From contig JAQJDB010000006.1 of NCBI GenBank assembly GCA_032139905.1, positions 62,001 to 126,000 on the forward strand: 64,000 nucleotides of DNA. Reading direction: 5' to 3'. A program made the position numbers and the translations under genes. Shown here piece after piece: positions 18,770 through 27,290 of the stretch (the stretch's first letter is position 1; each line of letters begins with the position of its first letter). The notes beneath the pieces were generated by a model. That model saw nothing but the letters and a program-made list of their open reading frames with translations, made no database searches and had not been told where the DNA came from. The DNA comes from Nitrospira sp. MA-1 (lineage in GTDB: Bacteria; Nitrospirota; Nitrospiria; Nitrospirales; UBA8639).

Positions 18770-19966
18770 TCACTCCACGGGAATGGAATTATTCCTGACG
18801 GGAGGCCGTTTGGCAATGTGTCCCGAAGACGTGTGGGTTAACCGGCAATACAGTTCCGCATGGTGTCGGGCGCTGTCCTCTTTCGTGTAGCGCGGGAGCA
18901 CGGTCGCGCGAGCCGCCCGCAGCTTGGCCAAGGCCGGGGCCGGGTTCGCGATGATCGCGAGGGCCGCGTCGGCCAACGCGGCAGGATCGGAGGGGGCGAC
19001 CAAGGTCCCGTATTTTCCGTGTTCCAGAATTTCGGGAAAGGCCCCGCTCCGGCTTCCCACTAACGGGACCCCGGCGGCAATCGACTCCAATACTACCTTT
19101 CCGAAGGCTTCGTTGTAGGACGGGATCAGCAATAGGTCCATATGGGTCATGATCTCGCAAATCTGTGGTTGGTGCCCCGTGAACTCGACATATGCCGAGA
19201 GGCCGAGGGCCACCACTTGCTCCCGGAGGGCTTGTGCCAAGCTGCCGGTCCCGACGATCTGGAGGCGAGCCCCGGGGATGGCCTCGACGATGGTCCGCAT
19301 GGCCGCGATCGCCACCCGATGGCCTTTTTCGAATTCGAGCCGGCCGACAAGACCGAGGACTGGCCGCGCGGGATCGGTGAGCGCGCGGATGGCCGGCAAA
19401 TTGGCACGGCCTGACAGAAAGCGTGGGAGATCGAAAAAGCTGTGGATGATTTCGGCACGGTCCCATTCGTCGGGATGTAACTGGTTCTGTCGCACATGCT
19501 CGGCCACACAGACGTAGGCGGTGGTGCTCGTGGCCAACCAGCTCTGCATGGTACGCATCACCGGCCTTAGGAACCAGGGAGGCGGTGGTTCATCAAAATT
19601 AATCGTTGCGATGACGATTGGCACGCGCGCCAGTTTGGCCGCCAGACGGGCCCACACATTACAAAATGGTGATTGGGTCTGCACGATGTCCGGTTGGATG
19701 CGGCGGAAGGTCTGATAAAAGGCCTTGAGAACCTTGAGCATGCCGATTGGGTTAGTAAGCCGCGGGATACCCAGCCTCAGCTCATGCACGGGGCACCCCG
19801 TCGCCTGGACCGCAGCGCCAATTCTTGAGGTGGTGGGCATCAAGGTGACGATTTCAAAGCTGAAGCGCTCGCGGTCAAGTTCCTCGGCCAGGCCCAACGG
19901 GGCATGTTCCCCGCCGGCATCGCGGTAAAATCCAAGATAGGCATACAAGACCGTTATTCGTTTCAT
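18770..19966 (-). CDS. Glycosyltransferase family 4
   Basis: A 398-residue GT-B enzyme beginning MKRITVLYAYLGFYRDAGGEHAPLGLAEELDRERFSF in its first 37 residues. Classical GT4 marks follow: LGLVGRLEFEKGH (start of the C-terminal Rossmann domain), ARLQIVGTGSLAQALREQV, YVEFTGHQPQ and the catalytic/donor stretch PSYNEAFGKVVLESIAAGVPLVGS with its two glutamates seven residues apart. I placed the start at 19966 because the family motif begins there, although the frame stays open to 20029. GC-rich like its neighbours. Together with 16584-18695 it forms a likely surface-glycan set. Confidence 0.87.
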   Translation of the reverse strand: MKRITVLYAYLGFYRDAGGEHAPLGLAEELDRERFSFEIVTLMPTTSRIGAAVQATGCPVHELRLGIPRLTNPIGMLKVLKAFYQTFRRIQPDIVQTQSPFCNVWARLAAKLARVPIVIATINFDEPPPPWFLRPVMRTMQSWLATSTTAYVCVAEHVRQNQLHPDEWDRAEIIHSFFDLPRFLSGRANLPAIRALTDPARPVLGLVGRLEFEKGHRVAIAAMRTIVEAIPGARLQIVGTGSLAQALREQVVALGLSAYVEFTGHQPQICEIMTHMDLLLIPSYNEAFGKVVLESIAAGVPLVGSRSGAFPEILEHGKYGTLVAPSDPAALADAALAIIANPAPALAKLRAARATVLPRYTKEDSARHHAELYCRLTHTSSGHIAKRPPVRNNSIPVE

Positions 19967-20260
19967 GGGTCCCGCGCAGGATCCTCTCCTCAGCTTGCTG
20001 AGAAATGTGCAACGGTGCTGAGACAGCACATTTGAATGAGGCCTTTTCGTTTGTTAGGGAGCGGTATGCTAGAGGAATTGTCCCGGATGGGGCCGCTCAA
20101 TCTTCCAAATAGAATAGCATGAAGTGAGTCGAAAGCCACATGAGATTCTAAGATATTGTTGATGTTTGACTTTTGTTCGGACATTCTTTTTCAAGATACT
20201 ACCCATTAAATTTTGTCGAATATGACGGGTGATTTGATTGGATATCCGGCCAGATAGTCT
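19967..20260. other. Intergenic stretch between glycosyltransferase and phosphodiesterase genes
   Basis: About 290 bases, AT-rich on its right side in contrast to the GC-rich genes on both sides. A 64-codon minus-strand frame (19990-20184) has a weak start context and no domain. It probably holds the promoter of the glycosyltransferase at 18770-19966. Confidence 0.3.
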
Positions 20261-21766
20261 TTAGTCATATGCGAGAAGGGACTGGCCGGGAAGGTCCTCG
20301 TAGGGAATACCCGCTGCTGCACAGACCGTTGCGCTCAGATCGACCAGATTTGGGGTCCGGTTATTGATCGGGCGATAAGTTCCCGATCGTGGGACGATAA
20401 TCGCGCCCCCGCCGGGTATGTGGTTTCCTGATCGCCCTGATCCCGCACCTCCGCGCAACACCGTGCCGTATTTCGGTGAAATCACGCCGCGCAGGTTTGT
20501 CGATGATTGGTTACTCCATCGGATAACCAGATCGGGAAGCCTGTCTATTTTGTGCCCTGGAGGTAAATGGTCTCCTGGGCGTTCAATGTCCGCGATGCAT
20601 TCTTTACCATCGATGTCGTAAAAGGTTCGCAAGCCTTCGGTAATCTGGTCGCGGAGCACGGTTGCTTCGGATTCGGTGACGATCCCATTTCGCTCGCGCC
20701 CGCGGATGTTGAGTCGAACCAATCCAGGGCCGTCTGAAGGAAGCGTGAAGGCCCGTACCGTCTTCCAATCTTTCCCGATTGTCCCCAGTCGAGCTGTAAG
20801 CTGGAGAGACAATGAATCCGGTAAGGCATCTGCGACTTTAGAGCGGAGCGAGGTGGGCACTATCGCCCGCAGTCTCGTCAGGATGTCATTTCCTGATGAC
20901 GTGTGGACGATGGGGCGCGGGTTCAGAATCCGTTCCAGCATCTCGGGAAGAAGATCGGCCCGACAGGTCTCCGGACCCATTCCCTTTGCCCAGAACACGA
21001 GAATATCTGCGTTGTCAGGCAGTATTCGTGTTATTCGACCAAGTGCTGCGTCGGCTGCGAGATAGACCTCAATCAAGGAATCCTCCAGCAGACTTGCTCC
21101 GGCCGTGGACTGCCCGATGGCGTCGACGGACGCTGGATCCCGAAGCTGGTGACCCGCAAGATGGACAGCAGCCATGCCTACCCAGAGAACATCGGCTTTC
21201 TTTTCCTCCAGCAATTGTTCAACAGCGCTCGCGAGACGGCCGGGCGCCTGTATGAGGATCTTCCGGAGGTGAAGCAAATGGCGTTGTGACGGCTGACCAA
21301 AGGTCTCCTCACCTCTTGGTGTCTTGCCAAGGTGTTTCAAGAGTTCCCCGTTTGCGCCGGAAGGACGCGACCATTTGGCCAAATGGACCCGCGATCGAAA
21401 CTGGCATCCGCTCACGACGATACCGTTCCTCAGCTCTTGCAAGGGATGCTCAGGTGGATCTATGGCAAGGACTCGTTTGCCTGCCCGGTCCAGTCGTCGG
21501 AATAGGGTGTCATCCGGTATCAGCTCGTGGGATAGCCGTAGCTTTTGTTCGGGAGCCGACCAGGTAAACAAGGAGTAAACCCCGTGCTCGGACAGATGCT
21601 GACCTGTGTAAAGAGTGGCGTAGACGGCTCCATCAAGAAAGGGGGGGGCGAGTTCGACAACCTCCCCCTTTTGTTGAAGAGACGCGAAATTCGGCAGTCG
21701 ATTGTCACGGATCAACTGCTCCATGAGGGGACGCGATGGAGCTTCCAAAGAGATGATTGCGATCAT
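20261..21766 (-). CDS. Alkaline phosphatase superfamily / type I phosphodiesterase-like protein
   Basis: This 501-residue protein has the layout of nucleotide pyrophosphatase/phosphodiesterase-like enzymes. The N-terminal PNFASLQQKGEVVELAPPF is followed by ATLYTGQHLSEHGVYS, where a threonine would act as nucleophile. DTLFRRLDRAGKRVLAIDPPEH, an ADILVFWAKGMGP segment (in place of the usual SDHG) and a late GNHIPGGGAIIVP follow, with a C-terminal NLVDLSATVCAAAGIP as in sulfatase-like proteins. Some metal ligands are not obvious, notably the usual Asp-His pair in the GMGP segment, so activity may be altered or lost. There is no signal peptide. Neighbouring glycosyltransferases suggest a role in modifying a phospho- or sulfo-substituted glycan; this is inference. 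Confidence 0.7.
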   Translation of the reverse strand: MIAIISLEAPSRPLMEQLIRDNRLPNFASLQQKGEVVELAPPFLDGAVYATLYTGQHLSEHGVYSLFTWSAPEQKLRLSHELIPDDTLFRRLDRAGKRVLAIDPPEHPLQELRNGIVVSGCQFRSRVHLAKWSRPSGANGELLKHLGKTPRGEETFGQPSQRHLLHLRKILIQAPGRLASAVEQLLEEKKADVLWVGMAAVHLAGHQLRDPASVDAIGQSTAGASLLEDSLIEVYLAADAALGRITRILPDNADILVFWAKGMGPETCRADLLPEMLERILNPRPIVHTSSGNDILTRLRAIVPTSLRSKVADALPDSLSLQLTARLGTIGKDWKTVRAFTLPSDGPGLVRLNIRGRERNGIVTESEATVLRDQITEGLRTFYDIDGKECIADIERPGDHLPPGHKIDRLPDLVIRWSNQSSTNLRGVISPKYGTVLRGGAGSGRSGNHIPGGGAIIVPRSGTYRPINNRTPNLVDLSATVCAAAGIPYEDLPGQSLLAYD

Positions 21767-22394
21767 GGGGTGATTCTTATGCGAGATTTGGTCAGTCGCA
21801 TGTGCCCAGAGATCAAGAGCACCCTGCTTCTGCGTTCCGGAACAATACTTGAAGAGATATAACTTCCGAGCCCCGAGCCCAAAAAAAATTTGTTTGCAGG
21901 GAACTCCTTTTGTGTTCCTCTATTCCTGACGGATTCTTAAAGAATATAAATGAAACTGTCCAGTTTTATATAAACAATGAAAGCAACCTCATTCCATTGT
22001 TGCTCCCTCTGCAGAGACTCAAGGAATGCCCAGTATTATGCTTTCGAAACCCTGCGAAATCAATTGTGGCGGTGGATATCCGACTGGCGCCGACGAAGAT
22101 GACCTTCCCAACCAGAAATTTGGCATAACGAATTCTTATCGAATGACTTTGCGCAATGTGAAGTCACGCATCCAAAAGTTATTCTGTCCGAAGCGTTGGC
22201 GTCATCGCCTGATATGCTAAATCGTCCTGAAGCCGATCTTTCAGGGTATTTCCAGACTGGAAGCAATCCATAGGGATCTACCTGAATCGGTTGGTGGATG
22301 ACCAAAAGATTGGAAAACACAGAAACGTTCGTTCTCAAGCAAAGCGTGGTTGTGAAATTTTCGTCAGATATTTTATGAATTCCTTCACCGTACC
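21767..22394. other. Intergenic stretch upstream of phosphodiesterase gene
   Basis: About 630 bases between two minus-strand genes. Frames on either strand lack domains or start signals. AT-rich in 21880-21990. I see no RNA gene or repeat. Confidence 0.3.
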
Positions 22395-23024
22395 TTACGG
22401 CGTAAAAAATGAAACCCCGACATTAAACAGACAGCCGTTCAACCCTATATTCCGTTCGCCAATCCCTGCGTTCGAAATGTGATGGAACCGAATGCCGAAG
22501 GTCATTGCCATGTTCTGCGTCACAAAATATGACACGCCCGGACCCGTTTGGAGGACAAAATTAAATTGCGTGCTTTGTTCGGGAATCCGGGGTCCCAAAT
22601 CCGTCCACAACATGCCTGCTCCGGCATCCCAAAATGGCATCCAACGTCCAAAGTTGAGGAAATTGTATTTCACCACTAACGAGCCTCCGAACGCCGAGGC
22701 GCTAAAAGGTTCATAATAGTGAGCAGCCAACGGTTCAATTAAAAGTTCGACATTACCCGATGTCCAACCTGAGCCAATCTCATCCGTCAAAACCTTACCC
22801 AATTGAGGCAGAAAGTAGACTCCACTGCGATTAGCCGACGGCTCGTTGCCAAAGGCATTATTCCCTTGCCAAAACCCGGTGAGAAATCCGAATTCGAGGG
22901 TGCCCTTAGTCACACGACTTCTCGCATCAAAATCTGACCCCCAAGTTGGTCCCACCATAAGGAGAATGCATATCATACCCATCACACCTATAAAGAGGAG
23001 TTCCTTTTTTAAGCCCTTAAACAT
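22395..23024 (-). CDS. PagL-like lipid A 3-O-deacylase (acyloxyacyl hydrolase family)
   Basis: A 209-residue outer-membrane beta-barrel candidate with a signal peptide (LLFIGVMGMICILLMVGPTWG) and alternating hydrophobic strands ending in a C-terminal aromatic (GVSFFTP). The strand RFHHISNAGIGERNIG carries the H-x-S-N signature that forms the active site of PagL, which removes an ester-linked acyl chain from lipid A. The catalytic glutamate cannot be assigned by eye. I set the start at 23024, 5 bases after GAAAGGA, rather than further upstream. It stands next to glycan genes, which fits remodelling of the lipopolysaccharide layer. Confidence 0.72.
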   Translation of the reverse strand: MFKGLKKELLFIGVMGMICILLMVGPTWGSDFDARSRVTKGTLEFGFLTGFWQGNNAFGNEPSANRSGVYFLPQLGKVLTDEIGSGWTSGNVELLIEPLAAHYYEPFSASAFGGSLVVKYNFLNFGRWMPFWDAGAGMLWTDLGPRIPEQSTQFNFVLQTGPGVSYFVTQNMAMTFGIRFHHISNAGIGERNIGLNGCLFNVGVSFFTP

Positions 23025-23236
23025 GAATTTCCTTTCGGTTTCACGGGATGTATGCAAAAGAATATGGTTATGGTTTACAAATTGGACATCAATTGTGGTC
23101 AAGTTTCGTTCATTTCTCATGGCGGTGTTCGTGAAACTCCAGCAATGAGCAGGAATTTCTCATAATTGGAACCAACAATTCAATGAACTTTTTAATCTAA
23201 CGGGTTACAATCTTTAGACTATTGGGGTTAAAAAAA

Positions 23237-23428
23237 ATGGAATCTTCTTCCCTACATTTTAACAACCCTTCCAAGAATGTTGGGGAGGATTCCTTCAAGC
23301 GACTGTCCCTGGCCGTTCGCGAGTTAGATAAACTTATCAACCGGGCGAATCAATTGGCTCATCTCTCAGAGCAAGGCATACCCTGGGATCAATCAACCCA
23401 GCCTGACCAGACTCACCCCTCTCCCTGA
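23237..23428 (+). CDS. Small hypothetical protein
   Basis: A possible 63-residue protein (MESSSLHFNN start) with a predicted helix in the middle (FKRLSLAVRELDKLINRANQLAHLSEQG) and a proline-rich end. A TTG at 23222 is an alternative start and the ribosome-binding site is weak. It diverges from the PagL-like gene. No family recognised; it could be spurious. Confidence 0.3.
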   Translation: MESSSLHFNNPSKNVGEDSFKRLSLAVRELDKLINRANQLAHLSEQGIPWDQSTQPDQTHPSP

Positions 23429-23916
23429 CGCTGGCCGATTTAATAACAGGGGTTTTCTCAACTTTACGAAATCTTGTTCTTTCCTCTACCCAATAGAATT
23501 TCATTTTCTGCGCGCAACTAAGCAGTACGGGTTTATCATAAATTAAATTTATGAAACTCAAACGGCTTCCAGCGAAATCTTCTGAATGATCGCCCGGACA
23601 CATAGTGAGGAGCGTTCCAGGTCGATTGGGGTTGGTGGGTGGTCTCGAGGCATTTGGGGGCAGGGAATATTCACATACAAGGCTGTTGGATTACCGTAGG
23701 TATAAGCTCGGCATGTGGAGTGCCGGTGTGCCCGGCCGCTGGAAGAGTGGCTCGACACGGTTCCACTTCAAGTAGATGGCCGTTTTTCCTGAACTGAGTT
23801 CGGTCTTAGGCTTGCTGGAATGAATTCATCTGAATAATCAGTCAAGCAGTAAGGAGGGGACCTAAAAGGTTCAATGACGTCCCTGAAATGAACTTTTCAG
23901 GTGTCCTGAGTACGGG
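23429..23916. other. Intergenic stretch
   Basis: About 490 bases with no supported gene. A 66-codon minus-strand frame at 23558-23758 has an unlikely composition and no ribosome-binding site. No RNA structure recognised. Confidence 0.3.
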
Positions 23917-24084
23917 CTACTTGTGGTGTGCGTGAAGTGTTTTGGCATCAGAGGAAAGCGATACCGTGTCCTGGGTTGAAGACGATGAGGACGGATTCCC
24001 CTGGGGTATCGTGGCTGCTTGAATAAGGGGAAGCGCAGCTTGGTTGAGGAAGTTGGCGGCAGCTAATGCAGAAATTTCACTCAT
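23917..24084 (-). CDS. Small conserved-looking protein of 55 residues, unknown
   Basis: A 55-codon frame starting MSEISALAAANFLNQAALPL on the minus strand, with AAGGAG (complement of 24093-24098) 8 bases before the ATG. The N-terminal half is an alanine/leucine-rich amphipathic segment (NFLNQAALPLIQAATIP). The C-terminal half is serine-rich and ends HAHHK, so it looks disordered. Codon positions look coding, with many third-position C and T. It faintly resembles the small YjfB-type proteins, but that is too weak to name. It lies about 130 bases downstream of the NSS transporter gene on the same strand. Confidence 0.5.
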   Translation of the reverse strand: MSEISALAAANFLNQAALPLIQAATIPQGNPSSSSSTQDTVSLSSDAKTLHAHHK

Positions 24085-24211
24085 GAGGGAGTCTCCTTTC
24101 GCTCAGGAGTCTTGTCGGATTGGTCTCAGGAATTCTTGAAATATATTCTCCCAAAAATCAGGATGTCTGTTAGAGACTGCGGAAAATTAGGCAAACTTGT
24201 CGGTCTTCAGG

Positions 24212-25576
24212 CTATAGAATGCCGATCGCATTGAGGAGGACAATAAACACCGCAACCGGGGCGATGTAACGTACGAGGGCCTGCCAGGCCAGGTAGAGGG
24301 TAGGATTATGAATATTAAGTTCGGATTTAGTGCTTTCGGCCTTCATGAGCCACCCGGCAAAGAGGGCAATGAGAATTCCACCCAGGGGAAGCATGAGATT
24401 GGATGTCACAAAATCTAACAGGTCAAAGAAGGTTCCTCCGAAGAATGTGATTTCTGCCCACCAGTTGAATGACCCGACTGTTCCGAGGCCAATCAGCCAG
24501 GTGGCAAACCCTGAATACAGGGAAGCCTTGATTCGTGATAATCCAAGCGTTTCAATGAGCCATGTGACCAGTGGTTCGATCAAAGAAATCGACGACGTCC
24601 AGGCGGCAACCAGCAGGAGAATAAAAAAGAGCGAACCGAAGGCGAGGCCGCCGGGCATGTTGCCAAACGCGACGGGCAGTGTTTGGAAAATGAGACCTGG
24701 GCCAGAGCCGGGTTCCAAATTGTTCGCAAACACGATTGGAAAAATGGCCATGCCGGCTAATAAGGCGACGAAGGTGTCGGCGAGGCCAATGATAATGGAG
24801 GTGGAGGCAATTGAGGTGTCCTTGGGGACATAGGAGCCGTAGATCATGATGGTGCCCATACCGAGACTGAGACTAAAGAAGGCTTGCCCCATCGCCGTCA
24901 GCATGCTAGCGCCAGTCAATTTGCTGAAGTCCGGGGTAAAAAGAAATTCCAGACCCTTGCCAAAAAACCCGGTGGTCATGCTGTAGGCGACCATGAGTAG
25001 CAATAGAATGAAAAGGGTTGGCATGAGAAATTGAATCGCTCGTTCCAGACCGCCTTTGACGCCACCCGCCACGACGCCCATGGTCAAAACCATAAAAATT
25101 GTGTGCCAGATGAAGAGAGTGGTTCCGCTCCCCACGAAACTGCTGAAGGTGTCCGCAGCAAATTGGCCGCTGGCGCCACTAAATGTTCCTCCTGCAGATT
25201 TGAAGATGTATGCCAGGGTCCACCCGCCGATGACACTGTAATAGGAAAGGATCAGCATGCCTGCCAGAGTCCCGGACCATCCAACTATCTGCCACCATTG
25301 AGTGGTGTTAGTTTCTTTAGCCAAAATCTGCATGGAACGAATGGGTGTGGAGCGTCCTCTACGCCCCAACAAAATTTCGGCCATCATCAATGGAATTCCC
25401 AGGGCTGCCACGCAGAGGATATAAACGAGAACAAACGCACTCCCTCCATTTTGTCCTGTGAGGTAGGGGAATTTCCAAATATTGCCCAAGCCTACGGCTG
25501 CACCCGTAGCCGCGAGGATAAAGGTCCATCGTGAGGACCATTGGCCATGTACCGATTGTCGATCGGAGATATTCAT
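24212..25576 (-). CDS. Sodium-dependent transporter, NSS/SNF family
   Basis: A 454-residue membrane protein with about 11-12 hydrophobic helices. TM1 shows the family mark AATGAAVGLGNIWKFPYL, whose unwound GLGN part binds substrate and sodium, followed by GGSAFVLVYILCVAALGIPLM. A TM6-8 core follows (AFFSLSLGMGTIMIYGSYVP, FVALLAGMAIFPIVF). Bacterial members such as LeuT and MhsT import amino acids with sodium; the substrate here is unknown. No partner genes are adjacent. The ATG chosen gives a short cytoplasmic N-terminus, as is normal for the family. Confidence 0.92.
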   Translation of the reverse strand: MNISDRQSVHGQWSSRWTFILAATGAAVGLGNIWKFPYLTGQNGGSAFVLVYILCVAALGIPLMMAEILLGRRGRSTPIRSMQILAKETNTTQWWQIVGWSGTLAGMLILSYYSVIGGWTLAYIFKSAGGTFSGASGQFAADTFSSFVGSGTTLFIWHTIFMVLTMGVVAGGVKGGLERAIQFLMPTLFILLLLMVAYSMTTGFFGKGLEFLFTPDFSKLTGASMLTAMGQAFFSLSLGMGTIMIYGSYVPKDTSIASTSIIIGLADTFVALLAGMAIFPIVFANNLEPGSGPGLIFQTLPVAFGNMPGGLAFGSLFFILLLVAAWTSSISLIEPLVTWLIETLGLSRIKASLYSGFATWLIGLGTVGSFNWWAEITFFGGTFFDLLDFVTSNLMLPLGGILIALFAGWLMKAESTKSELNIHNPTLYLAWQALVRYIAPVAVFIVLLNAIGIL

Positions 25577-25762
25577 TGAAGATAGAATTATTCCCTGAAG
25601 ATTCAGGGGAGTGTAGTGTAGGTGCCAGACACTTTCAAGGTTTTTAAAGTATGCCTGGCGTAGAGATAACGTCTGACTTGAGATGTCGCTCCTGTCTGAC
25701 TATAGTGTCGCCTTCTTCTGTTTCGAGTGTGTCTTTCGTGAGGAGTTGGAAGGGTTGAGTTG

Positions 25763-27253
25763 ATGAGTGACGAACAACGAAATCGAAAAGTGATTGCTTT
25801 GGCGCCGATGCCACCGGAAAAATCTGCTTATGCTTTGGCTCGATATAGCCGTTCGCCCGATTCTATTGAGGAGAGTCTGCGATGGGTCCATTCTCATTCT
25901 TCCGAAAAGTTTTGGGAGCAGTTTTATTTTGCGTATGGGCATGGCTCGATTGCCGATTTGGGTCACGCGACGGTGTGTTTCGAGCAGATTTCCGAGCTGG
26001 CGGCGATTCGTCTTGAGGATGAGCCGCTGTGGGATGGACAGGCCAAGTCCAGCCGCTATCAAAACTTTGCCGCAGCCGGGTGTTACGTGCCCAACGAGAT
26101 TGCCAATAGCGAAATTGAGGGCGAATATCGCGGCATCCTTGGGAGTCTCTATAACATTTATCGTTTGTTGAAAGATCCGATCCAAACTCATCTGGGTAAG
26201 CGGTATCCCAGGCCGGAGACGATGAAGCCGGCAGACTATGCCCGGACCATCGGTGCCAGGACTTATGATGTCATTCGCTATCTGCTTCCACTGGCGGCCA
26301 TGACGAATGTGGGGCAGGTGGTAAGTATTCGTACGCTGGAAAAGCAAATCACGCGTTTGCTATCTGCTCAATTGCCGGAGTTGAAGGGAATTGGTGAAGA
26401 TCTGAAGGAGGCGTGCGCCAAATCACCCTCAACGGTGTGGGCCGAGTTGCATCAGGAAGAGACCAAAGGGTTAGAGCCCTTGGCGCCGACATTAGCCCGG
26501 TATGCGGAGGCCAACGAGTATCAGGGGTCGGCTTACAGGGACGTGTTTCGCCAGGTGAAAGGACGATTGAAGACGGCAGGCTATGATGATCCGAAATCGT
26601 GGAAAGGCAAGGATCAGCCGGTTGATTTGCTGGAGCCGCATGCCCCGTTGGATGAATTAGTGACGACGCTGGTGTACCGAGTGAGTCATGCCCCTTATCG
26701 GGTACTCCTTGAATGGGTACAGCAGTGGTCAGAGAAAGAGAAGCAGGAAGTGGTCGATGCCGCGCTTCGTGGTCGTGGTCCTCATGATGACTTAATAAAG
26801 GAATTTCGATCCGGGTATGCATTTGTCTTTGATGTTCTGATGGATATCGGGGGGTGGCGGGATATGCACCGGCACCGACGTTGTCAGCAGATTCAGCAGA
26901 ATTTTACGACGATTCATGGGTATGAGGTGCCGTCGGTTTTGGCGGAGGCTGGAGTGGAGAGAGAGTATCGGCAGGCTATGGATGCCGTGCAATCGGATAT
27001 TGAGCAATTGCGCGTCAGCAATCAGGAAGCGGCACTCTATGCCATTCCATTTGGGTTTCGTGTTCGGTGTTTGTTTAAGATGGATTTTGCGGAAGTTGAA
27101 TATATTGCCAAATTACGGTCCGGGGTAAAGGGCCATTGGTCGTATCGAACCGTGGCGTGGCTGATGAAGCAAAAGATGCTTGAACGACATCCGTATTTGG
27201 GGACTCTCATTGAGGCTACTTCCCCTGATATTGAAGATTCGCTGACGCGATAG
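25763..27253 (+). CDS. Double-length ThyX-family protein (FAD-dependent thymidylate synthase-like)
   Basis: ThyX makes dTMP from dUMP using FAD, NADPH and methylene-tetrahydrofolate, usually as a tetramer of about 220-250 residues. This product has 496 residues and seems to hold two ThyX-like halves. The first has HGSIADLGHATVCFEQISELAAIR and a late SSRYQNF. The second has DIGGWRDMHRHRRCQQIQQNF and FAEVEYIAKLRSGVKGHWSYRTVAWLM. The canonical RHRxxSxNExSxR motif is not intact in either half: the first keeps S-x-RY and the second keeps RHRR. The start is the ATG at 25763. Family membership is likely; catalytic activity as a thymidylate synthase is not certain. It is followed closely by a TPR gene. 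Confidence 0.8.
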   Translation: MSDEQRNRKVIALAPMPPEKSAYALARYSRSPDSIEESLRWVHSHSSEKFWEQFYFAYGHGSIADLGHATVCFEQISELAAIRLEDEPLWDGQAKSSRYQNFAAAGCYVPNEIANSEIEGEYRGILGSLYNIYRLLKDPIQTHLGKRYPRPETMKPADYARTIGARTYDVIRYLLPLAAMTNVGQVVSIRTLEKQITRLLSAQLPELKGIGEDLKEACAKSPSTVWAELHQEETKGLEPLAPTLARYAEANEYQGSAYRDVFRQVKGRLKTAGYDDPKSWKGKDQPVDLLEPHAPLDELVTTLVYRVSHAPYRVLLEWVQQWSEKEKQEVVDAALRGRGPHDDLIKEFRSGYAFVFDVLMDIGGWRDMHRHRRCQQIQQNFTTIHGYEVPSVLAEAGVEREYRQAMDAVQSDIEQLRVSNQEAALYAIPFGFRVRCLFKMDFAEVEYIAKLRSGVKGHWSYRTVAWLMKQKMLERHPYLGTLIEATSPDIEDSLTR

Positions 27254-27290
27254 TGTCTCGGCAGTATTGAACTCGACAAAGGATGTGGGC

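Noticed and set aside
19990-20184. 64-codon minus-strand frame MSEQKSNIN...
   Set aside because: Weak start context, no domain; it may be the leader of the glycosyltransferase gene.
23558-23758. 66-codon minus-strand frame
   Set aside because: No ribosome-binding site; cysteine- and histidine-rich by chance.
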